A stretch of 64,000 nt of DNA from an uncultured Prevotellaceae bacterium (GTDB lineage Bacteria > Bacteroidota > Bacteroidia > Bacteroidales > Bacteroidaceae): the NCBI GenBank assembly GCA_902801375.1, contig CADCIB010000008.1:1-64000 (forward strand), written 5' to 3'. Both the position numbers and the translations under genes were made by a program. This document shows, piece by piece, positions 51,709 to 60,008 of the stretch. Under the pieces are notes generated by a model. The model worked only from the letters and a program-made list of their open reading frames with translations, did no database searches and was not told where the DNA came from. Numbering within the stretch: position 1 is the first letter of the stretch; each line of letters opens with the position of its first letter.

Positions 51709-51777
51709 AAAATAGAGGTAAAGTCGTTAAAAATAGCAAAATACGGCCTAAAATAGCAGATTGTTTGGGCAAAATAG
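51709..51777 (+). promoter_or_regulatory. four helically phased AAAATAG direct repeats
   Basis: AAAATAG at 51709, 51730, 51750 and 51771, spaced 21, 20 and 21 bp, so all on one face of the helix. They lie in the divergent control region just upstream of the XRE gene promoter. Probable operator array. Confidence 0.65.
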
Positions 51778-51799
51778 AAAACAATTGAAAATAAATCAC

Positions 51800-51807
51800 T
51801 ACCTTTG
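51800..51807 (+). promoter_or_regulatory. -7 box (TACCTTTG) of the XRE-led operon
   Basis: TACCTTTG 19 bases before ATG 51826. No clear -33 TTTG, which would suit a regulated promoter. Confidence 0.6.
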
Positions 51808-51825
51808 TGGAATAAAGCTATAAGT

Positions 51826-52056
51826 ATGGAAGATATAAACCGACTGAAAGTCGTATTGGTAGAGAAAAAGCGTACTGCGCGATGGCTCTCAATGCAGATG
51901 GGGGTTAATCCATCTACAGTAAGCAAGTGGTGTACTAACTCTTCTCAGCCTGATGTTGCTAGTCTGCTTAAGATAGCCGACTTGCTGGAGGTTGATATAA
52001 AGGAGCTGTTGGTTAGAGAATACGAACAGTTCCTATTGTCAAAGATAAAGAATTGA
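51826..52056 (+). CDS. XRE-family HTH regulator (restriction controller-like)
   Basis: Protein of 76 residues, essentially one HTH_3 domain (LKVVLVEKKRTARWLSMQMGVNPSTVSKWCTNSSQPDVASLLKIADLLEVDIKELL). Its size and position, 4 bases before a nuclease-like gene and heading a restriction-modification operon, match controller (C) proteins, which time methylase and nuclease expression. The phased AAAATAG repeats upstream may be its operator (inference). Start ATG 51826. Confidence 0.85.
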   Translation: MEDINRLKVVLVEKKRTARWLSMQMGVNPSTVSKWCTNSSQPDVASLLKIADLLEVDIKELLVREYEQFLLSKIKN

Positions 52057-52060
52057 GGAT

Positions 52061-53164
52061 ATGCCTGTTGATAAAATAGATGAGTATACAATGAACGAAA
52101 AGAAATATATATCTTATTTGGAGCGATATAGCCAATGGATAAAATCTCATAAAGAAAAATCCAATGAAGAATTGGTTGAGCGAGAAGCCCATGCTAAGGA
52201 AATGCAGAAATATGATAAAGCCCGTCTTCTGAGTATGACAGCTGATGATGTTTATAATCTGCTTTCTCCATTATGGGCTATGGGCATGTGGGGTAATAAG
52301 CATTACAAGATTGACAACTTAATAGAGACTAACACCATTGAATTGATCCGCGCTCAGTTTGCAAATCTTCTCTATGGTAAGGATTTGCTTGCTAAGCGCT
52401 GGGATGAATTCCGTCAGAAGATTAAGGGTATTGGCCCTGGCATCATGAGCGAGGTTTTGAATAAGGCTTTTCCTAATGAGTGTATCCTTTGGAATAGCAA
52501 GACTAAGACGGGCTTCACTATCCTTGAAGTGCCCAACACGCCCAAATACGATTCTGCGATGGACGGCAAAATGTATGCTTATCTGTCGGAGTGTGGTAAG
52601 AAGATGCTTGCTTTTGCCAAAAATAAAGGCTATAATGATTTGGAGAACTTGATAGCTCTTGACTATTTCATTTGGCAGGAAGTTCAAAAAGATATTGACG
52701 AGCCTGAGACGGTTGATGTTGTGGAAGTTCCTAAGACTAAGAAAGAATACGGATTCGTTCATAATGACATCCGTGATAAAATTAAAGATATTGGCGAGTG
52801 CTTAGGATTCAAGGCCACAACAGAAGTTACAGTCGCCAATGGTGCCAGAGTAGATGCCGTTTGGGAGGTCTCTATTGGTAACATGGGCAGAATCATCTAT
52901 GTCTTTGAGGTGCAAACCTCTGGCTCTATAGACAGCCTTATCCTTAATCTGATGAAAGCCAAGAACAACAAAGCAGTACAAGGCATTGTCGCAGTCTCTG
53001 ATGCAGAACAGATAGAGAAGATAATGAAAGAAGTAGAGTCTTTGGATGACATCAAGAAAGACATCAAATATTGGGACTACACCGAAGTGCTTGAAGTCCA
53101 CGAGGCATTGCAAAAAGCGAACGAGAGTATTAACAAATTAGGACTTGTGCCTGTAAGTTTATAA
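52061..53164 (+). CDS. PD-(D/E)XK-like nuclease-family protein of the restriction operon
   Basis: Protein of 367 residues. The N-terminal about 200 residues are helical, with a helix-hairpin-helix-like stretch (IKGIGPGIMSEVLNKAFPNECILWNSKT). The C-terminal domain has a PD-(D/E)XK-like core: ARVDAVWEV, then IIYVFEVQTSG (E-x-Q in place of E-x-K), then a helix with NLMKAKNNKAVQGIVAVSD. The role is unknown: an extra restriction nuclease or an accessory. It lies 4 bases after the XRE gene and 10 bases before the methyltransferase fusion. A second ATG at 52091 is possible. Confidence 0.7.
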   Translation: MPVDKIDEYTMNEKKYISYLERYSQWIKSHKEKSNEELVEREAHAKEMQKYDKARLLSMTADDVYNLLSPLWAMGMWGNKHYKIDNLIETNTIELIRAQFANLLYGKDLLAKRWDEFRQKIKGIGPGIMSEVLNKAFPNECILWNSKTKTGFTILEVPNTPKYDSAMDGKMYAYLSECGKKMLAFAKNKGYNDLENLIALDYFIWQEVQKDIDEPETVDVVEVPKTKKEYGFVHNDIRDKIKDIGECLGFKATTEVTVANGARVDAVWEVSIGNMGRIIYVFEVQTSGSIDSLILNLMKAKNNKAVQGIVAVSDAEQIEKIMKEVESLDDIKKDIKYWDYTEVLEVHEALQKANESINKLGLVPVSL

Positions 53165-53174
53165 CAAATACGTC

Positions 53175-55337
53175 ATGAAAGACTATATACAAATAGGATT
53201 AAAAAAAGGATATATCTCTTTTAATGAAGATAGGTCGCGAATTACATACGTCTATCAAAAGAAAGAGCGTAACTACAATAACCCTGAAGAAAAGGTGCAG
53301 GCTGAAGCCTTCCTGAAACTTATCATAGATTACAATTATCTAGAGAGCCGCATTCGTCAGTTTGTTCCTGTTACTATGGGTAGCGATATCAAGGAGGCAG
53401 ATATCGTTGTATATGATGACGATATGTGCTTATCACCGCATATTGTAGTTGAATGTAAACATCAGGATGTTAGCGAAGCTGAATTTCTGCAAGCGGTAAA
53501 TCAGGCATATAGTTACGCCTTCTCATTACCATGCGACGTAAAATATGTTTGGGTAACATCTGGAATTCGAAATGAATATTATGAGGTTGACAAGAATCAG
53601 AATTCGAGAAATCAAATTCCTGACATACCACAGTATGGCGTTGACAAGATTGCATCTTATAAGTATGTATATGGTGCTCAGTATATGGAGCATGAAGAAA
53701 GAGAACAACAATTCTTTGACCTCTCTGTTATTGAACAATCAGAACTAACACGCAGATTTAAGCAAGCTCATGAAGCTTTATGGGCAGGTGGTCAATTAAA
53801 TCCTTCTGAGGCATTTGATGAGTTGGACAAACTTATCTTCTGTAAAATCTGGGATGAGCGTAAACCTCGTAAGATAGGAGAACCATACGACTTCCAGATT
53901 ATCACAGTATCCAAACAAGAAGAAAAGGATCCAGACAGTAGAAGAGCCAAAGAAAACGAGAACCTGCTCAATCGCATTAAAGCACTTTACGAGGAAGGAC
54001 GGAAAAAGGACAAAGAAGTGTTTCGTGATGATATCCGCTTATCTCCTGAAAAGGTAAGAACTGTTGTAGGCTATCTTGAAAGCGTAAATCTTGGTGAGAC
54101 AGACCTTGACAGCAAAGGACGTGCATTTGAAACCTTTATGGGTTCATTCTTCAGAGGTAATTTCGGACAGTATTTTACTCCTCGCGAAATTGTGAAGTTT
54201 ATCGTTGATGTACTGCCCATTACCCAAGACTCAAAAGTTCTTGATACCTCGTGTGGAAGTGGCGGTTTCCTTCTCTATGCCTTGAACAAAGTACGTGAGC
54301 AGGCTACAGAGTACTATCCAAACCATAATAACGATGTTCGGCAGCATGACCGATGGTTCAAGCATTGGCATGACTTTGCTGAAAAGAATCTATTCGGCAT
54401 CGAAATCAATGAGCAGATATCACGTGCTGCCAAGATGAATATGATTATTCATGATGATGGTCATACAAATGTAATTACCTTAGACGGTCTGGTGTCTGAT
54501 GAAGCCATCTTTGCCAAAACAAGCAATCAAGGTTTCAAATATGGTACGTTTGATTTTATCATCACCAATCCACCATTTGGGAGTACCATCCGACAAAGCG
54601 AACAGGCCTATCTGAAAACCTATCAATTAGGCAAAAAGGAAGAAGACTGGCTGGCAGTAAAGGCGCAACCTGAAAACATACGCGACGGCCAAAGCACTGA
54701 GGTACTTTTCATAGAGCAGGATTATAAGTTCTTGAGAGAAGGCGGCTATTTGGCCATAGTCCTTCCAGATGGCATTTTGACTAATAGCAGTATGCAGTAT
54801 GTCAGGACGCAGATTGAAGAATGGTTCCGCATTGTGGCTGTTGTCAGTATGCCCCAAACCGCATTTGCAGCAAATGGCGCAGGTGTGAAAAGTTCTGTGC
54901 TGTTCTTGAAGAAATGGAAGAAAGAAGAAACTGACAGACTCGTTCAGACAAAGAAAAATATTGAAAGTAAGCTATTAAAAGATAGCGACTATTTGGCAAA
55001 GCGTACACTTTGGGATAAAGAGATTAAGCAGAAGCAGAAAGAAAAGGCTGAAGAAATCAAAGGTAAACAAAGAATACCTGCAACGGCCGCAAAGCAAACG
55101 GAAGAGTTTAAGTTATGGAATGCAAATCTCTTGGCTGAATATACTGCAAAGATTGATGAATTGAAGACGCGGCTGAAAGAGGAATATCAACAAAGCAAAC
55201 AACAGAAGCTTCAGGACTATCCTATTTTTATGGCGATAGCGGAAGAAATAGGCTATGATGCTACGGGCAAGAAGACTGCCACGAATGAGTTAGATTTGAT
55301 TGGTGAAGAATTAAAGAAGTTTATTGCTACGCTATGA
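53175..55337 (+). CDS. restriction nuclease-DNA methyltransferase fusion (BcgI-like RM subunit)
   Basis: Protein of 720 residues. The N-terminal PD-(D/E)XK nuclease domain of the HsdR_N type (about 35-135) has D76 in ADIVVYDDD and E93/K95 in VVECKHQ. A linker with helicase-free helical segments follows. The HsdM-like N6-adenine methyltransferase has motif I DTSCGSGGF (357-365) and motif IV NPPF (465-468), preceded by FRGNFGQYFTPREIV. A C-terminal coiled coil (about 600-690) ends it. Nuclease plus methylase in one chain with a separate specificity protein is the BcgI (type IIB/IIG) plan, not classical type I, as there is no HsdR translocase. Overlaps hsdS by ATGA. Confidence 0.9.
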   Translation: MKDYIQIGLKKGYISFNEDRSRITYVYQKKERNYNNPEEKVQAEAFLKLIIDYNYLESRIRQFVPVTMGSDIKEADIVVYDDDMCLSPHIVVECKHQDVSEAEFLQAVNQAYSYAFSLPCDVKYVWVTSGIRNEYYEVDKNQNSRNQIPDIPQYGVDKIASYKYVYGAQYMEHEEREQQFFDLSVIEQSELTRRFKQAHEALWAGGQLNPSEAFDELDKLIFCKIWDERKPRKIGEPYDFQIITVSKQEEKDPDSRRAKENENLLNRIKALYEEGRKKDKEVFRDDIRLSPEKVRTVVGYLESVNLGETDLDSKGRAFETFMGSFFRGNFGQYFTPREIVKFIVDVLPITQDSKVLDTSCGSGGFLLYALNKVREQATEYYPNHNNDVRQHDRWFKHWHDFAEKNLFGIEINEQISRAAKMNMIIHDDGHTNVITLDGLVSDEAIFAKTSNQGFKYGTFDFIITNPPFGSTIRQSEQAYLKTYQLGKKEEDWLAVKAQPENIRDGQSTEVLFIEQDYKFLREGGYLAIVLPDGILTNSSMQYVRTQIEEWFRIVAVVSMPQTAFAANGAGVKSSVLFLKKWKKEETDRLVQTKKNIESKLLKDSDYLAKRTLWDKEIKQKQKEKAEEIKGKQRIPATAAKQTEEFKLWNANLLAEYTAKIDELKTRLKEEYQQSKQQKLQDYPIFMAIAEEIGYDATGKKTATNELDLIGEELKKFIATL

Positions 55338-56770
55338 GTTATCAAGTTCCTCAATATATCAACAAGGACAAAATCTTCATCGTTAATCGGTCGGAGATTG
55401 AAGGAAGGTTGGAGCCTGAGTTTTACAGGCCATCTCTTTCTTCCCTTGAAAACAGAATACGGTCGTTGGCTACTCATAAATTGAGAGACTATGCCCTGTC
55501 ATTAGCTGGTGGCGCTACCCCTAAAAAGACTGAGGCTGACAAATATTATACTGATTCCGAATCAGGAATACCCTTCCTTAGAGTGCAAAATTTACAGACA
55601 AATAGTGAACTTTCACTTGAGGATTGTGTATACATCAATGAGGAGACGCATAATAGTCTGCTAAAAAGGAGTCAAGTTTCAGAAGGTGACTTGTTGGTAA
55701 AAATAACTGGCGTAGGTCGAATGGCTGTTGCTTCTGTTGCACCAAAAGATTTTATTGGAAACACAAATCAGCACATGGTCGTTATTAAAACAGGTGATGT
55801 TTCTATAAGTAAGTATTTGGCTCGATTCTTAAATCTTGACATTATTGAGAAAATTGCTTCTCGGCATTCTACTGGAGGAACAAGGCCTGCATTAGATTAT
55901 CCCTCACTGAAAGCATTACCAATAATTGAAAATATAGATTTTACCCCCATTGACAATGCATGTGAAATAATAAAAGGTAAAGAACGTGAGGTCAATACCT
56001 TACTAAATAGTATTGACTCGCTTTTACTTCAAGAACTTGGTATAGCTTTGCCAAAAAGGAAAAACGGATTGAAAAATAGAATCTTCATCGTAAAGAGGAA
56101 TTCTTTAGAAGAAAGGATTGACCCTTTATATTATTATACTGAAATCGAAAAGTTTACCCACTGCACATATTCAGAAAGATTATCAAAACTTGCATTTTCA
56201 CTTGAAAACGGTTTTGCTGTAGGCAGACAAAACCAAGTTGAAGAAATAAATGGAATACTACAAATACGGCCAACAAATATAGACAATAACGGACGCTTGA
56301 GATACGATAAGAACGTCTATGTTCCTGAATTTACAGATATCCGATTTGTAGAATCAGGTGTCGTTCTATTTAACAACACGAATAGCCAAGAATGGGTTGG
56401 AAAAAGTGCTTTTTTTGCTAATGAAGATAATGTGAAGGTTTATACTTCAAATCACATTACAGCTATCGATGTTGACAGAAGCAAGATATTGCCAGAATAT
56501 CTGTGTGCTATCCTGAATATGTATCAGCGGCACAAAGTTTTCTATTCAATCTGCACGAATTGGAATAATCAATCAGGTGTAGGGCTTGATTTGCTCAAAT
56601 CTCTTCATATCCCTTTGTTCACAGATGACAGAAAGAAGTCTTTGCGAAAACAGCAAGAAATAGTAGATAGGATAAATGGCATCTATCGAGAAGCAGATGA
56701 ATATATTTCATCAGCTAATCGTATTATGGAAGAAGCTAAGGCTAAAGTAGAATCAATGATAATTGGATAA
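55334..56770 (+). CDS. hsdS: type I-like restriction specificity subunit (HsdS)
   Basis: Protein of 478 residues with two target-recognition domains (about 35-200 and 255-425). They are separated and followed by conserved helices (KGKEREVNTLLNSIDSLLLQELGIALP; RKQQEIVDRINGIYREADEYISSANRIMEEAKAKVESM). GGATPKKTEADKYYTDSESGIPFLRVQNL is a typical TRD beginning. The recognised site is probably bipartite, set by the two TRDs. Its start overlaps the RM gene stop by 4 bases, so both subunits are translated in step. Confidence 0.92.
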   Translation: MSYQVPQYINKDKIFIVNRSEIEGRLEPEFYRPSLSSLENRIRSLATHKLRDYALSLAGGATPKKTEADKYYTDSESGIPFLRVQNLQTNSELSLEDCVYINEETHNSLLKRSQVSEGDLLVKITGVGRMAVASVAPKDFIGNTNQHMVVIKTGDVSISKYLARFLNLDIIEKIASRHSTGGTRPALDYPSLKALPIIENIDFTPIDNACEIIKGKEREVNTLLNSIDSLLLQELGIALPKRKNGLKNRIFIVKRNSLEERIDPLYYYTEIEKFTHCTYSERLSKLAFSLENGFAVGRQNQVEEINGILQIRPTNIDNNGRLRYDKNVYVPEFTDIRFVESGVVLFNNTNSQEWVGKSAFFANEDNVKVYTSNHITAIDVDRSKILPEYLCAILNMYQRHKVFYSICTNWNNQSGVGLDLLKSLHIPLFTDDRKKSLRKQQEIVDRINGIYREADEYISSANRIMEEAKAKVESMIIG

Positions 56771-56795
56771 TCCTTAATGCATAAAACGAATAATT

Positions 56796-58553
56796 ATGAA
56801 AATCAAAATACACAAAGAATACAAATCCATCAAAGCTCCACAAGAGTTTGATTTACCAGACTTTGTCGTACTAACAGGAAAAAATGGTAGTGGCAAAAGC
56901 CACTTAATGGAAGCAATGAGTAAATATGAATATGCCATTATCAGTGAGGGAGAAAGAGAGCTATCTAAAATCAAGTATATTGGTTTTAATGGTCTCAATC
57001 CACAAGTGAACACAGATGGTGATTATCTTGATATAACAAATCAAAGAAAAGATGCATGGAATCAATTGAATAATCAATTAACAGAATTGCGTTCTCGATT
57101 TGGAAATAATGTTCAACATTATATTAATATCGATGATTGGAGAAAGAAAATTCTTGGTTATTGGTATAAAATGGCTAATGGAAATATAGATGATTTGACA
57201 GAAGAATTTGTTTTTGAAAACTATGAAGTTTCATCAGATGAAATTTTTTCAAGTCAATTCGCATCAATATTTAAACTCTACCAAATTCGTTATGATGATA
57301 ACAAATACTTTCAGTACAGAAACGATACAGCGGGAGAACATAATAAGGTCTTGTCTGACGAAGAGTTCATAGCACTATATGGTCCTAAGCCATGGGAACT
57401 TATTAACGACATGCTTGAATTCGCTCAGCTACCATATCGGGTTAATCATCCAGAAGGGCACAGAGAAACGTCGTTTCATTTGTGCTTGACAGATATAAAT
57501 ACAGGCATTGAGATTCAAGTGAACGACCTTTCAACTGGTGAAAAGGTTTTAATGTCTCTTGCATTATCAATATATAATTCCAATGAAGAGAATGCGAGAC
57601 CTGACGTGTTGTTGTTGGATGAGCCGGATGCCCCATTACATCCTGAGTTTTCAAAGGTGTTCATAACTGCTGTTGAGAATTCTATTGTAAAAGAGGCTGG
57701 CGTCAAAGTTATCATATCTACCCATTCACCAACAACTGTTGCTATTGCCCCAGAAGAAAGCCTTTATCGGATGAACAAAGTTACAAGTTGTCCCGAAAAG
57801 ATAACAAAGCAGCAGGCTGTTAATATCTTGGTTCAAGATTTGGATAATGTCCGACTTTCTTTTGAAAATCGTAGGCAAGTTTTTGTTGAAAGCAAATACG
57901 ATACGCAGTATTACAATAGAATCTTTAGTATCGTATCACACAAATATATAATGCCCACTTTACCCCAGTTCCTTCCACCAAGAAGTGGAGATGGATCTAA
58001 TTGTGACGAGGTAAGTGATATTGTGAATGCCCTAAGAGGATATGGGAATGATTTAGTTTATGGTATCAAAGACTTTGACAAAAGGAACCATAGTTCTCAA
58101 TTTGTGTTAGTTCTTGGAGAAAACTGTCGGTACGCCATTGACAATTATATATTTGATCCAATTTATGTTGCATTTCTGCTATTAAGAGAAAATGTTATTA
58201 AAGCAGAAGATGTAGATTTGCCATCGTTCACCTATGTAGAACTATCAAAAATAAGTGATGAGCAAATTCAATTACTGATCAATTATGTAATAAGTTCGCT
58301 TGATTTACTAACTGCCAACGAAATTGAGTATCAGACAATAGGAGGTAAATGCTATAAAATTACTCAAGAATATTGCACAATTCAAGGTCACGAATTAGAA
58401 AGCAAGATCTTAAAAAAATGGCCGAAATTAAATTCCATAGCAAGAGGGGGAGGAGACAATAAATTAAAGAATCATGTTTTAGATACAGTTTGTAAAGACT
58501 ATCCTGAATTCATTTCTACCGATTTTGTGGAATTATTTAACAAGATAGTATGA
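56796..58553 (+). CDS. ABC-type ATPase fused to a TOPRIM/DUF4435-like domain (PARIS/OLD-like)
   Basis: Protein of 585 residues. The N-terminal ATPase (1-330) has Walker A GKNGSGKS (28-35), signature LSTGEKVLMSLALS (near 245), Walker B DVLLLDEPDAPLHP (near 270) and H-loop ISTHSPTT (near 307). The C-terminal part carries TOPRIM-like acidic motifs: VFVESKYDTQYY (near 362) and YGIKDFDKR (near 423), then a DUF4435-like CRYAIDNYIFDP. ATPase plus DUF4435/TOPRIM is the AriA/AriB (PARIS) or OLD-nuclease plan. PARIS guards restriction systems and responds to anti-restriction proteins, which would suit its place 25 bases after hsdS. The PARIS link is inference; a plain OLD family nuclease is the alternative. 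Confidence 0.7.
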   Translation: MKIKIHKEYKSIKAPQEFDLPDFVVLTGKNGSGKSHLMEAMSKYEYAIISEGERELSKIKYIGFNGLNPQVNTDGDYLDITNQRKDAWNQLNNQLTELRSRFGNNVQHYINIDDWRKKILGYWYKMANGNIDDLTEEFVFENYEVSSDEIFSSQFASIFKLYQIRYDDNKYFQYRNDTAGEHNKVLSDEEFIALYGPKPWELINDMLEFAQLPYRVNHPEGHRETSFHLCLTDINTGIEIQVNDLSTGEKVLMSLALSIYNSNEENARPDVLLLDEPDAPLHPEFSKVFITAVENSIVKEAGVKVIISTHSPTTVAIAPEESLYRMNKVTSCPEKITKQQAVNILVQDLDNVRLSFENRRQVFVESKYDTQYYNRIFSIVSHKYIMPTLPQFLPPRSGDGSNCDEVSDIVNALRGYGNDLVYGIKDFDKRNHSSQFVLVLGENCRYAIDNYIFDPIYVAFLLLRENVIKAEDVDLPSFTYVELSKISDEQIQLLINYVISSLDLLTANEIEYQTIGGKCYKITQEYCTIQGHELESKILKKWPKLNSIARGGGDNKLKNHVLDTVCKDYPEFISTDFVELFNKIV

Positions 58554-58655
58554 ATGAGGTACTTTTTTATAGTTTTAAACTAATGTTTTGCTCTCACGAG
58601 TTAGTGGATAACTTGGCATGGGCATCACAAATGGTATCAATAAAATAGACTGAGG

Positions 58656-60008
58656 ATGGAAACAATAAAAGAATTCAAAGGGCTGTGGTGGTTACCTGAT
58701 GCTATAATGAATCAGGTATCTGGAACATTGATTGTCAAGAAAGACAAAATAGTTCTTGAGACTATTGGCGTGTTTGGTCCCAAGTCTCTTATAGAGCATT
58801 TTGCAGGCGGAAATGTGCCTCAATATAATGTTATTTGGGGCATATCATCAGATGCCAAAGAAATCAGTGTGTTTAATTGCTATGAATCAATGTCCTTGAA
58901 TACTGATTGCCCCTTCCCTGTTGCTAAATACAGTGTACAAGTGGTTGCTGTTGGCAAACATATAAAAACGTTGAAAGAAACTGGAAATTATGATATTAAA
59001 GCGTATATTGAAGAATTGTCATATTGGTTTAGGCCAAATATCATACATGTTAGCCAACAAGATAAGAAAATTACATTTAGTACTGATTTAGAGAAGGCAA
59101 ATCAAATTGCTGTATCATTAGATAACGGTTGTACATTAGAACTTGAAGGAGAGGTAAATATTACACATGGCAAAACAGGAATGCAAGTCGAAATTAACCA
59201 GATGAGTACTCTTAGTTTCGCTTGTTCAAAACCTATTTCCATGAATGATGCTAAACGCAATGTGTTCCTGTTTGAGCAGTTCCTTTCGTTTGCAACTTTA
59301 ACACCAGTGCATAATGACCGTTTCTTGCTTGTTGATAAAGACAAAGAAGGAGACCCCACAAAAAATAAAACCATTGAAATCTATGAAAAGAAAGATGAGA
59401 GGTCAAATGACCCTGAACGTTTTTGGGAATATCTGTTTGTTTACGAAACGATAAAAGATTCTTTCTCCTCAATTATATGTAAATGGTATGCAGAAAAGGA
59501 TGTGTTTCCCATTCGTGCGCACTTAATAGATAGTGTAGGACACAGAGGAACTTTTTGTAGCAATGATTTCCTAGTAGTAGCACAGGCTGTTGAAGGTTTT
59601 TATTGTCGGTTTAGAGAAGACGGGCTAAAATTAACTACAATATTGCAGAATTTGCGAAATGAATTCTCTGATATTTCTATTCTTGAATTATCTGATGATG
59701 AAATAAAGTGTATTCGCGATTCTCGACATTACTTTTCTCATTTACTTCCTCCTGGGAAAAAGGATCATGTTGTAGATGGGCATGAACTTTATGATTTGAA
59801 TCATAAGCTAAGGAAACTATTATTATGTTGTATGCTGAATTTTGTCGGATTTACTAACCAAGATATTAATGAAATCTTCTCGAAAAGTCACAATTCATTT
59901 CTTCGTATGATAAGTGGAGAAAAAAGAAAAGTAATTGATGACGAACCTGTTGAATTAAAGGGAGAAGTTTTATCAACCACCCAAATTTCAGAGGCTATTC
60001 CTGAATAA
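58656..60008 (+). CDS. ApeA-like HEPN anti-phage protein
   Basis: Protein of 450 residues. The N-terminal about 220 residues resemble the beta-rich ApeA N-terminal domain (FKGLWWLPDAIMNQVSGTL, then PQYNVIWGISSDAKEISVFNC). The C-terminal helical part is HEPN-like: LVVAQAVEGFYCRF near 310 and the RNase motif R-x4-H in IRDSRHYFSHL (R357, H362; R354 also near). HEPN proteins of this type abort infection by cutting RNA. It is preceded by a 102-base gap and coupled (TAATG) to the DUF2971 gene. Recognition is by pattern only; a HEPN of another family is possible. Confidence 0.7.
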   Translation: METIKEFKGLWWLPDAIMNQVSGTLIVKKDKIVLETIGVFGPKSLIEHFAGGNVPQYNVIWGISSDAKEISVFNCYESMSLNTDCPFPVAKYSVQVVAVGKHIKTLKETGNYDIKAYIEELSYWFRPNIIHVSQQDKKITFSTDLEKANQIAVSLDNGCTLELEGEVNITHGKTGMQVEINQMSTLSFACSKPISMNDAKRNVFLFEQFLSFATLTPVHNDRFLLVDKDKEGDPTKNKTIEIYEKKDERSNDPERFWEYLFVYETIKDSFSSIICKWYAEKDVFPIRAHLIDSVGHRGTFCSNDFLVVAQAVEGFYCRFREDGLKLTTILQNLRNEFSDISILELSDDEIKCIRDSRHYFSHLLPPGKKDHVVDGHELYDLNHKLRKLLLCCMLNFVGFTNQDINEIFSKSHNSFLRMISGEKRKVIDDEPVELKGEVLSTTQISEAIPE

